From NCBI GenBank assembly GCA_025617745.1, contig CM046858.1, positions 44,713,750 to 44,777,749 of the forward strand: a stretch of 64,000 nucleotides of DNA, read 5' to 3'. Below, one piece after another: positions 1-10,861 of this stretch (position 1 is the stretch's first letter; each line of letters starts with the position of its first letter). The DNA comes from Heliocidaris erythrogramma. Lineage: Eukaryota > Echinodermata > Echinoidea > Camarodonta > Echinometridae. The translations under genes were made by a program, and so were the position numbers. The notes under the pieces were generated by a model. That model made no database searches. It was not told where the DNA came from and worked only from the letters and a program-made list of their open reading frames with translations.

Positions 1-375
1 TAACACCTTTGAACACTATCGTCTTTATTGTTTGAGGTTAATTCTCCTTTAATGTCGAAGAGTCAATAAATATGAGTCAAGTTTGAAGTTACTTTGAACA
101 GCTGGGAGAAGTTTAGATTGCAACCAGATATTGTGTTCAGGGAAGATTCAATGATTCAAGCATATAAATTGGGTTGCATTCTCGTTTCCAATTATCAAGC
201 ATAAAAATACATATCAGAAAATTGCACGAGATGGATAAGAATGAATACAGAAAAGCATATTAATGCACATGTATCAAAAATATATCAACACGTTGAGAAT
301 AAAAAGGCATGATACCTCATTCCATGATAAAACTACATTAACAGTATACAAAAAGAAATAGAGTACAAGCAAGAG

Positions 376-600
376 GTCCTCGTCTTGCAGAAAACCATGC
401 AGAAACAAAGAAACGAGAAGAACAAAAAGAAATGAAAAACAGGAAGGAGAGAGAAGAGAGAGAAGAAAGGAGTACATACAAAAGATAGGGAAAGCAGAAA
501 AAAAAAGGAAAATGCAGAAAAACAGAGAAAAGCTGAAAAAGGAAAGAGAAAGAGAAAAGGAGGAAAAGGAAAAAGAAAGAACGAAAAAGGGTACATACAT
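376..600. repeat. Purine-rich (GA/GAA) low-complexity tract
   Basis: The plus strand is almost entirely A and G here (runs of gaaag, gagaaga and aaaagga). The apparent minus-strand reading frames rich in Ser, Phe and Leu are by-products of this composition and are not genes. Confidence 0.85.
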
Positions 601-781
601 ATGTAAAATAGACAACCAGTACTTCCCCTAACTCTGAAACAGGTGTGGCAATGTACACTCCAATATTCAAAACAAAGTATGTATAAAACATTAACTTTCA
701 TAATAATATTGTATGTGTAATAGCTACATGTAAAGGCAGAAAACGAGATTACATGTACATGTACCTAAGAGAGCAGGGAGA

Positions 782-838
782 GAGAAAAGAAGGGAGAGAA
801 AAGAAGGGAGAGAAAAGAAGGGAGAGAAAAGAAGGGAG
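782..838. repeat. 14-bp minisatellite, four copies
   Basis: The unit gagaaaagaaggga repeats four times in tandem without visible mismatch, then grades into GGAAGA-rich sequence up to about 915. Confidence 0.85.
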
Positions 839-859
839 AGAGGAAGAGGAAGAGCCTAG

Positions 860-1070
860 GATGGAAGAAAAGGAGAGGAAGAGGAAGAGGAAGAGGAAGA
901 AGAAGAAGGAGAAGGGTACATAAACAGTGCATCTCCTGATCCTGAGACAAAGAGGGCATTGTACACTGTGATATTCAGCATAAACAAAGTACATAATACA
1001 TGTAAAGGCAAGAATGTGGGATTGTAATATTCAACCGATCTTTGAAGGTTTGCATGGTGGAGCTTATAGC
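860..1070 (+). repeat. Dispersed repeat, second copy at 2540-2790
   Basis: The segment from the GGAAGA tract through 'acataaacag', 'ctgatcctgagacaaag' and 'tttgaaggtttgcatggtgg' recurs nearly unchanged at 2540-2790. A more diverged copy lies at 590-730. The copy here is interrupted at its right end by the 1071-1276 hairpin; at 2790 the hairpin is absent. Confidence 0.8.
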
Positions 1071-1276
1071 GTGGAGAAGGTTTACGGTTCACCATGTGTG
1101 TTGGTAGGAGGAAAGGGAAAAAGGAAATTAGAAATGGATAGACGAGAAAGGATGACAAGAGAGAAAAGAAGAATATATCTTTTCTCTCTTGTCATCCTTT
1201 CTCGTCTATCCATTTCTAATTTCCTTTTTCCCTTTCCTCCTACCAACACACATGGAGAACTGTAAACCTTCTCCAC
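1071..1276. mobile_element. Near-perfect 206-bp hairpin element
   Basis: Two arms of about 97 bp are reverse complements with very few mismatches and meet at an AT-rich centre near 1173. The outer 28 bp (starting gtggagaaggtttacgg) are shared with a second hairpin at 13009-13211, but the inner arm sequences of the two hairpins are unrelated. Open reading frames on both strands here encode the same peptide because of the palindrome and are not evidence of a gene. It is most likely a non-autonomous foldback or MITE-type element. Confidence 0.8.
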
Positions 1277-1831
1277 GTAATATTCAACCGGTGTACATTC
1301 AAGGTATATATGACCAGGCACCACAAAACCACCAAAAAGTCGTCAATTATAATTTTTTAGTTAAGTTGTGATTCTGAAAGAACACATTCTCAGCTTTAAA
1401 ACGATATTGAAGGTATTAGCATTGGATGTTCCTAACTCACTGTACAAAGAACAGAAGAATGCACAGTCCCTAAAAATGTTACTTCTGAGAAATAAGGGTT
1501 TAAAGTTTGCAGTCTATTGAAGCAGCTTTACCATGAATTGACCGTTTACTAAGTGATTCAAATTTTTGAAACAAAGGTTATCCTTGACAACCTGAAAGCT
1601 TGCCAGAGGCTTGTCAGACATAGCAGCAAGTAATGTATGCAAACTGGATTCCAAGTATTGTAGTTCATTCATTAATAACGGGTTAATGAATACCTAGTTA
1701 CTAGGTCCCCAGGAAAGAAACATCCATAAATTTGAATCACCTAGTAAACAGGTCTATTCAGACTAGCAGTGTCCAGGGTAATCCATCATGAATTATTAAT
1801 AAAGCACTCATGTGCCTTTGCGCAAGAGACC
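1277..1831. other. Intergenic stretch with a dispersed repeat
   Basis: No gene seen. Positions 1565-1762 are present in inverted orientation at 26037-26235 (shared landmarks 'cttgacaacctgaa', 'gcttgtcaga', 'ggaaagaaacatcca'), so this is a dispersed repeat of unknown class. Confidence 0.6.
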
Positions 1832-1878
1832 GGGGTCGTTTCATCAAATCAACCCCATGACTGTCAGGCCCGTAACTA

Positions 1879-1940
1879 GGGGGGGGGGGGGGGGGGGGTT
1901 CAGGGGGTTCGAACGAACCCCCCCCCCCCCCCCCCCCCCC
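1879..1940. repeat. G20 and C23 tracts around a small hairpin
   Basis: A run of 20 G, then ttcaGGGGGTTCG-AA-CGAACCCCC, then a long C run. The inner stem is perfect, so the whole can fold as a G:C hairpin or form quadruplex structures on either strand. Exact tract length in the assembly may be unreliable. Confidence 0.8.
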
Positions 1941-2147
1941 GTTGGCGAGCAGAGGTCCGCTTAAACAAAAATTTAAAAAAGCGAGGGGAGAGACGATGGA
2001 AAGGGAAAAATAAAGTGATAAAATATCGGTCTTTCCTTCTATTTAATATTTTATTTTGATTTTGTCCCGTAACTTCCTAATCTGGCAAATCTATAATTAA
2101 TCAATGTCGTCTTTCACCATTCATTTTCGAATTTTGTACACTATGTC

Positions 2148-2261
2148 ATGTTGCAATCGATTTTCTTTCAAAGCGTCATTCAAAGAATTATTCAAATTTC
2201 GTTTGTAGTATCGCCCCCAAACTGGCGAGCAGAAATCTGCTTCAACAACAACAACAACAAA
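2148..2261 (+). repeat. Duplicated segment, second copy at 2789-2896
   Basis: From 'atgttgcaatcgat' to 'ctgcttcaacaaca' the two copies differ by only a few bases. Both lie within the hAT-like element and the duplication is local. Confidence 0.8.
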
Positions 2262-3365
2262 AAGAATCATTAGGCGACAAAAATTATCCAAAGTGACATC
2301 AGAATAGTGATTTTTAGGTTAAATTATTAAAAACATTTCCATACCAACTGGCTTCGATAGGGGAGAGGCGCACAAGGGGTCACGTAAAGGGGAGAGAGGA
2401 AGGAAAGTGGAAAATAATGTGAGATAATAACGTTTCCAGCCGGGTTCCCTTCAATTTGAACACTTGCTATTGTCCTGCATCTTAATAATAAGGCCTAGAC
2501 AATATACGTCTTTGGCCATTCATTTTCGGAAAAGAAGGTAGAGAGAAAAGGAGGAGCCTAGGATGGAAGAAGGGAGGAGGAGGAGGAGGAGGAGGAGGAG
2601 GAGGAGGAGGAGGAGGAGAAGAAGGGTACATAAACAGTTCATCTCCTGATCCTGAGACAAAGAGGGCATTGTACACTGTGATATTCAGCATAAACAAAGT
2701 ACATATAGCAATACATGTAAAGGCAAGAATGTGGGATTGTAATATTCAACCGATCTTTGAAGGTTTGCATGGTGGAGCTTATAACGTGCCATGTTGCAAT
2801 CGATCTTCTTTCAAAGCGTCATTTAAAGAATTATTCAAATTTCGTTTGTAGTATCGCCCCCAAACTGGCGAGCAGAAATCTGCTTCAACAACACTGTTCA
2901 TTTTGCTATCGATTTTATCAAAGACTGAAAGAGTATGAAGAGTTATTCAAATCGTCACCCGCTCGTTGTAAGGTCTTGTCTATGTGACGAATTTGAATGA
3001 CAATTTCTTGAAATCGATTTCCCAAAGATGTATTTGATGATAAAATTTTGCAGCGGATTGCCAGGTCGGACGAATTCGAATAAAATCTGACGAAAATGAA
3101 TGAGATATGGAAAAGAGAGAGGGGTATTTAATGTGTCTGTTCACTTTAAAATGAAAAATTTTCCCGCTCTCAAATTGCATGGAGTACTCCTGGCGGACCC
3201 GGTCTAGTCATTCAGGCCCTTAAATTATGGCCCTCTAATACAGCCTGTTCAACCGGAGTGCCATGAGAGCATTTTACAAAACATCGACTTCTTGGAAACG
3301 ATAATCAGAAATAACAAGATGTCCCAATTTAACACTTGGGGTGTTTTAGAAACATTTGGGAGATA

Positions 3366-3950
3366 GTAAAGTGCGTTTCCGTCGCTCGCTTCGCTCATTC
3401 ACAAAACTCTGAAACAGCGAGAATATTTCCGTAGTATATGTTATTGTAATATGTCCAAGTATATGTTATTGTAATATGTCCATGAATATTCAATGTTATG
3501 ACAATTTTCGGGCACGTCACTGCCTTATCGCCACCGCGCCCAGATATTAGGGTTACCTTACTTTCTATATTGAAATGAGCAACAAATTAAAGTGCATTTT
3601 TCTTCGCTCGCTTCGCTCGCTCGCAAATCTTAGAAATGAGATAGTTTCAGGCAGCGAGGTCCATGAATATTTCCATAGGATGTTATTGCAATATTCAGGC
3701 ATGTCGTTGCCCTAAGGCCACGACACCCGAATACTTGTTAGGTCCACTTTCTTTATTAAAATGCGCAACAGCAAAGTAAAAGTGCATTTTTCCTCGCCCG
3801 CTTCGCTCGCTCGCAAACCTCATAAACGAGATGTTTCATGCAACGAGGTCCATAAATATTCAATGTTATGACAATTTTCGGCACATCACTGCCCTATCGC
3901 CATGGCGCCCAGATATTACGGTCGATTTTCTTTAAAAGAACAGCAAAGTG
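3366..3950 (+). repeat. About 200-bp tandem repeat, three diverged copies
   Basis: Each copy contains 'tcgctcgcttcgctc', then 'ggtccatgaatatt', 'ttgccctatcgcca' and 'cagatatta', near 3382, 3602 and 3792. The motif CGCTTCGCTCGC is a short inverted repeat present in every unit. This lies inside the hAT-like element and could be a subterminal repeat array. Confidence 0.7.
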
Positions 3951-5091
3951 CCCCCCCCCCCCGTTCGCTTCACTTCCTAAAACTTTATGATTCCTGCATG
4001 TGGCAGCTAGATGACCGGAGATATAGCTTTATATTTCATCTATTGGTGACTAATGAAATAAAATTTTGCCATTTAAAAGTACATTTTTATTTTTCTCTCG
4101 CTTGCTTTGCTCGCAGTATTTGGAATCCAACACAGTGGTAGTACATGTTCGGGCTTCAAATTTGACCCACCCCTGTCAAATTCTGACTACGCTCATGCCC
4201 ATATCCTTGTAGGGGCACACCCCCTGACCCGACACCCCTACTCGGTCGCTTCGTTCCCTCAGAAAGGTCCACTTTTTCCAATGTTGAACCCCCCCCCCCC
4301 CCCCCCCCCGCAAAAATCCAAGTAACGGGCCTGATGACAGTCATAACTGTTGTCGGCGATCTGCGGAAATGTCATGGACCTGAAAAACTCGAGGAGGCTT
4401 TTGCGATGTACGAATCTAGATTTGTAGGTAAGAGGATACCGTAATTGACTAATTACGGAAAGACCCAATCGTGTTCATTTTAGAGAAAATGATTAAATTA
4501 AGATATCTTATGGCCCAATTTTTAATATTTATTCATTAAAAGATACATATAACATTTATATGAAAGCATTGCGTGAAAACGGGGAAAAAAGCGAAAATAC
4601 ATACATGATAAATTGTAGTCGTTCACATGGGTCTGTATATACAGACTGTTCCGTTTTCGATGCCGATTCTATGGTAGACGGATGTGGGTATTTTTAATAT
4701 TAATCTCATTTACTTGTTGGGGGGTCAAGAAGCCATAAGAACATATTGTTCGTCTGTACAATATTATAATACGGACATTAGTAATACTATCTGGTAAAGG
4801 AATGATAAAGGATAGTGCTTGGAGATCAGGAAATAAATGCTCTGTTAATTTAAATTTGTTATTTTTTCGCAGCCCATAGACTGACTAAAAGCTGGCTTGT
4901 GATGGCGTTCTATAAAGATATGACAGGTCTGGAGTACCGACAAGTCACTTGTCGGCGAAGTTGTCGCTGGTCTTGGCAAAGACAGCTTTGTGAAACACTT
5001 AGCGGACAAGTTGAGCGACAGTGTCGAGATGTCGCTGATCTTGTCGTTATGACGGTTTGATGAAACGACCCCCAGAAGCCTGGTCAGCAGA

Positions 5092-5327
5092 CACTATGAA
5101 CATGACGAACAAAGAAGCGGACAATTTATGCAGCTCCTCATTGTTCCCTTCACAATTGCACTGGTTAACAAAAGAACATCCATTCATTGCTATCCTGTAA
5201 AAATATGTAGAACATGTGTCACATAATAGCAGTGTAGGGATGTCCTTTTGTCTACTAGAGCTATTGTGGAGGGTACAATGAGGAGCTGCATAAATTGTCC
5301 GCTCTCTTTGTCATCGTGTTCATAGTG
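5092..5327. mobile_element. Palindromic MITE, copy 1
   Basis: Starts cactatgaacatgac and ends with its inverted form gtgttcatagtg; most of the 236 bp can fold on itself, arms matching through 'gcagctcctcattgt' and 'aaaagaacatcc'. A second copy of the same family lies at 6490-6755. Confidence 0.8.
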
Positions 5328-5624
5328 AGAGCTCTGAAAAGGTGGTATTCGTGTCCATTGTTCAGGGTCATTGTAACCACACACTCCCGTACACACCAAT
5401 TGACCCCCTGTGCAAAGTTATACAGAGGGTAGAAAAAAAAGCAAAATCTGAACCCTAACTTAAAAATTAATCTTGAATTTAATGAAACTGATTTATGCTT
5501 TCATTTTTAAATTACCTCCAACAAAATTGTGCACTATTCAGCTATTGCTCATATCAATGTCAGTGTTATCTAATATATATTTTTTTGAACTATTAAGGAT
5601 AAAAAGTGCGAAATGTGTTTTGTT

Positions 5625-5842
5625 AACACCTAGTATCATTGCACTTGGTAGGAAAGATTGTTTGAATATATTTGTCCTCATACGGGGCAATCTGATTCTT
5701 CCAGACCTGTTTAACGTGATTTCAGTGTGAAGAGGATGAGATGGATCTTTAATAATTACTTCGAGTTTGGCTAAAATAGCCCTTTCTGCAATCTCCTCAA
5801 GATGCTTAACAGGAACCCCTATAACCTTACTTGCATTTTTTG
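5625..5842 (-). pseudogene. Non-LTR retrotransposon ORF2 C-terminal relic
   Basis: The minus-strand translation includes AKLEVIIKDPSHPLH, then SGRIRLPRMRTNIFKQSF, which matches the pattern I know from the extreme C-terminus of many animal non-LTR retrotransposon ORF2 proteins (DPSHPLH, SGRRxRxPRxRTNRxxxSFxPxAI). Both ends run into unrelated sequence with stops, so this is a 5'-truncated, decayed insertion. It lies in the presumptive intron or downstream side of the minus-strand signal-peptide exon at 6060-6129. The clade cannot be assigned by eye. Confidence 0.65.
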
Positions 5843-6059
5843 AGGCGCGATTGCACTATTTTCAGGCTTGTATGTAAATAATTCTTGATCAAGGGTTTGT
5901 ATTCGGGATTCAGGGGCCAAACTTTGTAACTCTAGTGGTATCCGTTACTGTATATTCTACCCTTCCAATTATTACACATTATTTTTTTTCTGACTAGGAG
6001 AAAAATTATACCCATTTTACACTTCCCATATCAACGCGAAAATTGAGTGAAATACATAC

Positions 6060-6129
6060 CGCGGTAAGTCGGTTGAGCGGAAACCATGACGAAACTGACA
6101 ATTACCAAGAGAACGATGGCTACTTTCAT
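6060..6129 (-). CDS. Candidate first exon of a small secreted peptide
   Basis: On the minus strand an ATG at 6129 opens MKVAIVLLVIVSFVMVSA followed by QPTYR. That is a textbook signal peptide: a basic residue, a hydrophobic core of about 12 residues and a small-residue cleavage site at S-A. After 70 nt the frame meets GGTATGT, a good splice donor (GT at 6059-6058), leaving phase 1. A TATA box lies about 95 bp upstream of the ATG (6225-6237), a normal spacing for a promoter with a 5'UTR of roughly 65 nt. The frame is also open upstream, but that ATG lies at the likely transcription start and lacks a signal peptide, so I chose the inner ATG. No second exon was found; an RT relic occupies part of the expected intron. 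I do not recognise the family. It could be a live peptide or defence gene, or a fragment of one. Confidence 0.45.
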
Positions 6130-6224
6130 CTTGACGTGATGTTCTATTCTTTTATGTAGAAGTATTAGAGAAGTCTTCAGTCCGCAAAAAGAAGGAGTGT
6201 TATGCTGCTTATTGGTCCGGTCCA

Positions 6225-6237
6225 CTCTTTATATAGG
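6225..6237 (-). promoter_or_regulatory. TATA box for the minus-strand peptide exon
   Basis: Minus strand reads CCTATATAAAGAG, an excellent TATA box. It predicts initiation near 6195-6205 and a short 5'UTR before the ATG at 6129. A CCAAT pentamer also occurs on the minus strand just downstream. Confidence 0.5.
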
Positions 6238-6365
6238 ATGGCGGCGATCTAGGAATAAGAACCAAGCAAAGTGGGAGGAAAGATCTGCTGTTCATCCAAC
6301 CATAAGTTAACCAATGAGGGCCAGCAGGGGAGGAGGGAAAAAGAGTCCTTTTATGGGCAGAATTA

Positions 6366-6470
6366 CGACATGGACGTCCTATTTTTTTAGAAACAAAATG
6401 GCGTTCGAATTCTTTCTAGTTAGAAGGCTAAGGTGCTCATCGGAAGTGAATAGAAATGTTGCGTAATATT
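6366..6470 (+). repeat. Fragment related to the MITE at 56992-57178
   Basis: The stretch 'gacatggacgtcc', 'aaacaaaatggcgttcgaatt', 'ggtgctcatcgga', 'tgaatagaaatgtt' parallels the interior of the 187-bp MITE at 56992-57178, but the terminal inverted repeats are missing here. Confidence 0.6.
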
Positions 6471-6489
6471 TAAAACCAAGGGTTGTTGT

Positions 6490-6755
6490 CACTATGAACA
6501 CGATGACAAAGAGAGCGGACAAAATATACAGCTCCTCATTGTACCCTCCACAATTGCTCTGGCAGACAAAAGAACATCCCTTCATTGCTATTATGTAAAA
6601 TAAGTAGAACAGGTGAATATGCATGTGACACCTGTTCTACATACTTTTACATAATAGAAATGAAGGGATGTTCTTTTGTCTACCAGAGCAATTGTGGGAG
6701 GTACAATGAGGAGCTGTATATTTTGTCCGCTTCTTTGTTTGCCATGTTCATAGTG
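6490..6755. mobile_element. Palindromic MITE, copy 2
   Basis: Same family as 5092-5327: begins cactatgaacacgatgac and ends with the inverted form. Arms of about 120 bp with a short centre near 6620 that has its own 'gaacaggtg/cacctgttc' hairpin. Confidence 0.8.
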
Positions 6756-6893
6756 TGTAACTCTTCTATAAAGGGACTCGAGAGAGGGAAGAACTGGTTG
6801 AAAAGGTGGATTTTTGCGAACACTGTTTACATTTTGGGCACGTTTTTATTTAAAAAAAAAAATGGAAGACAAAAGGGGCCAATCTTACAGTCC

Positions 6894-6923
6894 CAGTGGC
6901 GTACTGGGGGGGGGGGGGGGGGG
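6894..6923 (+). mobile_element. hAT-like terminus fused to a poly-G tract
   Basis: CCCAGTGGCGTACT followed by a run of G. CAGTGGCGTA is a common hAT-type end; the partner end was not identified, so only the terminus is called. Confidence 0.35.
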
Positions 6924-7623
6924 CTTGAGTTCCATGTCAACAAAAAAAAGGGGAGGGGAAAATAGAAAAAAGGGGACAATATGAAATGACCTACCGGATA
7001 TAGGTCTAGATCTTCATTAAAAGGGCCGATTTTTTGGCTTCGCTTCGACACGATAAAGATTTTGGCTAAGCCTGAAGGTCAAAATTATCCCTTAAACTCC
7101 ATAATTCTCCACCCAAACAACGATATTTGGGGAAAATGTCCAAAAGTGAGTTTATTGTGATCCTGAAAGTGTTTTTTTTCTTTCCTATTGCTAGCTTCTT
7201 CTTCTTTTTAAAATAAATTATTAACGCATGAGCAATGATCTTTTATTAATTTATGTCTGGTATATAGGGTATTTTGTCAAACAGGTCCAAAGAAAAGATT
7301 TTTAAAACTTGATTTATCTCACTAAATCCTTTAAAGTGTAATCCAACCATTGTAAAAAGCTGATTTGTGTGAAAGCAGAAAAATAAGAGAAGCAGGATAG
7401 TGACAGTGTGAAAGAAATCAGACAAAGAATACGGTAGTTATGAATATGTGAAAAATGAGATCACTACAAATTATATGCGAAAACAGACGCAAATGAAAAC
7501 CAAATTATTGAATCAATGATTCAATTACTAATAGACCATTCGTAAATAGTTTACGTCCAACACTGGTCGAGAAAACTTATATCCCGACTTTTACTCTCTT
7601 TTTGTTAGTCACAGGATCTAGAG

Positions 7624-7668
7624 ATGTTAGCTCTTCTTATCATAGTACTTGTCTGTTCTGCGATATAA
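7624..7668 (+). pseudogene. Signal-peptide-like mini-ORF with early stop, copy A
   Basis: Fourteen codons, MLALLIIVLVCSAI, then TAA. The surrounding sequence is homologous to copy C at 20811-20900, where the frame runs on to 29 codons. The hydrophobic start looks like a signal peptide. It may be a broken first exon carried by the mosaic repeat, or chance. Confidence 0.25.
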
Positions 7669-8909
7669 CCTTCTGGTAAACTGTTCCTACATCTTTAATG
7701 TTTTACTTGTTGCCGAGAAGGGGGGGGGGGGGGGTGATGAATAGATAACCCCCTTCCAGACCCGTGTCTGGAATATAATCTTTAAAAATATTTCAAACGT
7801 TTGCAAAACAAATTAAAATGATATATCATATCTAAGTCGAAAGCTTATCACTAAAGTCCTAAAATCTTCTTCCAGACTATGGAAAAATGTGATCTACTTT
7901 GGAAAAGATTTTTAAGAATACGGTTATTGTGATTTCAATAGTAGTCTCAATGGTATTTCCGCTAAAATTCGCTATCTTGTTGATTACTGGTCTATGCATG
8001 AGCGATGTTCCTTTCCATGTCTGGATTGTAGAGTACAAAAGAAGCCAAACGTGTACAAAGAAAAGATAAAGATTTTGGCTAAGCCTGAAGCTCAATTTAT
8101 CCCATTAAACTCCTTAATTATAGGCTCTCTTTCTTTCATGAGGACCTATAGCAATAGCTCCAATATATTTTGAGTACTGCCCCAAGGGTTAAGGCGCTTC
8201 GGATAACCGCAAATTAATGATAAATCTGTGTACGACAAACGGGAGAGTTGTCCACAAGTATGTCACAATCGACTCACCGAATTGCCAATTTGAGATTCGC
8301 ATAGATGTATTGATCTCATTAAACATACATAACTTTCTCATTCCTTGTCCGATTTCTTTCAAATTTTCACCATCCTGTTTTTCATATTTTTCTGTTTTCA
8401 CACAAATTAACTGATAACCAAGGTTGGCTTGCCCTTTAAAATATTTAGTGAGATGAATTAAAAAGTTTTAAAATCTTCTCATAGGACTTGTTTGACTAAA
8501 TACCCTAAATTCCAGACATAAACTTTAAAAAGAACATTGCGTTTATAAGTAATCAAAAAGAAGAAGAAGAAGAAGCTAGCGATAGGAAAGTAAAAACGCT
8601 TTTAGCCTTTTCAGGATCACAATAATCTCACTTTTGGACATTTTCCAAGGGAAAAGGACCATTTTGAACAAAATGACATTTTAGTCATTTTGTGTGTTGA
8701 AGCAAATGGGGGAGTTGTCCACAACTACATCACAGGGGCATTACCAATTCGGCCAATTTGAAATTCCCATATGTATAGTGATTACAACTTTTAAAAAAAT
8801 CATAAATTTCTTATTGCTTGTCCGATTTGTTCAAACTTGAATCTGCTTCTCTGATTTTTCCTCTTTCTTTCAGAGCAACTTACCATTATAAGGTTAGATT
8901 TCCCTCTAA

Positions 8910-9474
8910 ATGGCAATCCAACCTTTGTAAAAAGCTGATTTTCTGTGAAAGCAGAAAAATAAGAGAAACAGGATAGTGAAAATAAAAAAGTTATGAATGT
9001 TTGAAACATTAGATCACTACATATGCAAATATCCAATTGGCAATTTAGTGAATCGATTGTGAGGTATTCACCGTCAACTCTCCCATTATTGTCTTACACC
9101 GAAATGTCATTAAATTCCTGTTTTCTCCTGAGCGCTTTTTCCCGCGGAGCAGTACTCAAAATATATTGTAGACAGCACGTTGTTATAGGTCCTCCAAAAA
9201 TAAAAAGTTCCTACAGAGTTATACATTTAAAAAAAAGACAGTTTATTCATTGTGTGTGTTCGGAGCGAATGCGAGAGAAGTTGACTGCCGCTTTACCACA
9301 GTGAGTGACCGTACCGATTCTGCCAATTTGAAATTCACATATGTGTAGTAATTACAACTTCAACAAATCACAATGTTCTTATTAATTGTCCGATTTTGTT
9401 CAAACTTTCACAACTCTGATTCTCTGATTTTTCAAATCAGATCAAATTATTAGGAAGGTCGGATTGCCCTTTAA
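8910..9474. mobile_element. Inverted-repeat MITE, CAATCCAACCTT family
   Basis: The left end ggcaatccaacctttgt and the right end (reverse complement TTAAAGGGCAATCCGACCTT) frame arms sharing 'aagcagaaaaat', 'gagaaacaggatagtg', 'gatcactacatatg' and 'aattggcaattt'. Half copies lie at 7330-7500, 8190-8440, 8690-8909 and 21615-21800. The right end carries TTAA, as in the other TTAAAGGG-ended elements in the window. Confidence 0.6.
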
Positions 9475-9731
9475 TTCTCTTCCCAGACAAGGGACGGTAG
9501 AACAAACAGAACGGGGAATTAATCGATCATGACGGTCCTCCGACACAAGCTCCCGTCTTTGCTTGCAAACATTTTGATTTCTGCAGGGGAAGACGACGCA
9601 AAGTCAGTCATTTAACGGGAAGCTTGAGTTCGGGGAAAGGTAAAAATATAATTTGTGAGCTTTCTCATTCTTTTTATGTTAGTTTGGAAGATCATCATAT
9701 TAGAAATGTCCCCTGAAAAGGATTGCTCTTT

Positions 9732-10840
9732 AATTCAATTCAATTCAATTCAATTTTAATTTAAAGACATTTAATTCCAACTTTTCAATATAACTGTACA
9801 AAGTAATAAATGAGCAAAATAGTGTATACTTGTATTTTTAAACAAAAATATGACAAAATATACATTCATGTGGTATATACATAGTTGGAGGACACACCTC
9901 TAAAAGCAAACGCTTGGGGCGAGGGTGCATAATACATAATAGTACATAATAAATATATAAAAAGGAAATAACTACATACAAAAAGAGAAAACAATAACAT
10001 TCCTAGACCGCTGAGCTTGACTGGAGAGGGGAAAAAAAGAAAAAAGGGAAAGAAACAAAAGTGGAAAAATGGGGATGGAGGTGCAACATAAAAGGAGTAA
10101 GGAAAAGAGAAATATTCACGAAGAAGCAGAGAGAAGAAAGGGATCGAGAGAATAGACCCAATGGAGGGTGGGGAAGTGTCTTAACCATATTATTTCTAAG
10201 ATGAAGTGAAATGTTTTTTCATCCTGCTTGAGAAGCTGGCAAGAGATGCGGAGTATTTTATTATATCTTGGATAACGTTCCACAACTTAGGTCCCGAGTA
10301 CAGGATGTTATGTTGGAATAATAAGGTTCTGTGCTTGGGTAGATGGATGTGATTTGCGTGTCTAGTTTCGTATTTATAGTAGAATTTAATTGAAAGAGGT
10401 TACAAAATTCGTCTGGAAATAAATTGTTTGTAAATCTGTACATAAACCATGTAAATATGCTTTGTTGATGTTTATCTATGTCGGTAAATTTCAGTATGTT
10501 AAAATGTTTGAACAATTGGTCGACGTGACAACGCGGGGAGCAGTCCCTGTAGTTATACGAATTAATTATCTTTTGTAGAGTGATTAATTAGATAGAGTTC
10601 CCCCAGGCTAGGTTGCACGGTGAGAGATATGGTAGGATAAGAGAATAGTAGAGCATACGGAGGATGTTGTTTCGTAAAATGTGCTGCAGTCTAGAAATAA
10701 TGCCAATGTTTTTAGAGACTTCGCTTTCTGTTTCAAGAATATATTTTTTCCAAGACATAGAACTATCAATGTGCATACCTAGAAATCGCCCTCACATTCA
10801 AAATATGACAAGAAACAGCTGAAATGTTCCCGCCGAACAT
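9732..10840 (-). pseudogene. 5'-truncated non-LTR retrotransposon (minus strand)
   Basis: Read on the minus strand, 10776-10588 gives IDSSMSWKKYI, NILRMLYYSLILPYLS and LAWGN, the conserved block after the catalytic domain of animal non-LTR reverse transcriptases. A further piece in another register follows at 10515-10261. The 3' end at 9732-9757 is a tandem ATTGA tail, as expected for several non-LTR clades. Stops and frame changes show it is dead. The catalytic YADD region is missing, so the element was truncated at insertion or lost its 5' part. Confidence 0.7.
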
Positions 10841-10861
10841 TTGTGTGTAGTCCCATATTGT

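Larger units (their letters stand above)
1865..4333. mobile_element. hAT-like non-autonomous element, 2.5 kb
   Basis: The left end CAGGCCCGTAACTAGG and the right end (reverse complement CAGGCCCGTTACTTGG) are imperfect terminal inverted repeats. The flanking 8-mers are atgactgt (1857-1864) and atgacagt (4334-4341), a 7/8 match. An 8-bp duplication with CAG-type ends is typical of the hAT superfamily. There is no transposase reading frame. Poly-G/poly-C tracts adjoin both ends, and the interior holds tandem and dispersed repeats. Confidence 0.65.
1832..5072. mobile_element. Inverted-repeat element hosting a nested hAT-like element
   Basis: The left end reads GGGGTCGTTTCATCAAA and the right end is its exact reverse complement at 5056-5072. 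The interior is interrupted by the element at 1865-4333. A short related palindromic element (GTTTCATCAAG ends) occurs at 41106-41249. No transposase was recognised, so it is a non-autonomous element or the remains of one. Confidence 0.65.
7040..9620. repeat. Mosaic repeat block, copy A
   Basis: A patchwork of modules that recur, in the same or opposite orientation, at 13738-14370 (copy B) and 20580-21790 (copy C): 'gtccaaagaaaagat', 'acgcatgagcaatg', 'gatctactttggaaaagat', 'gaacaaacag', 'aagtcagtcatttaac'. Modules are also repeated and inverted within this block (7040-7330 against 8500-8660). No gene except the short signal-peptide-like frame at 7624-7668. Confidence 0.7.

Noticed and set aside
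274-1158. Long Ser/Phe/Leu-rich minus-strand reading frames
   Set aside because: They lie on the complement of GA-rich low-complexity DNA and overlap in several frames; no conserved domain.
1014-1324. Frames on both strands encoding EKVYGSPCVLVGGKGKRK-type peptides
   Set aside because: Both frames come from the two arms of one hairpin, so the identical peptides reflect the palindrome and not a conserved protein.
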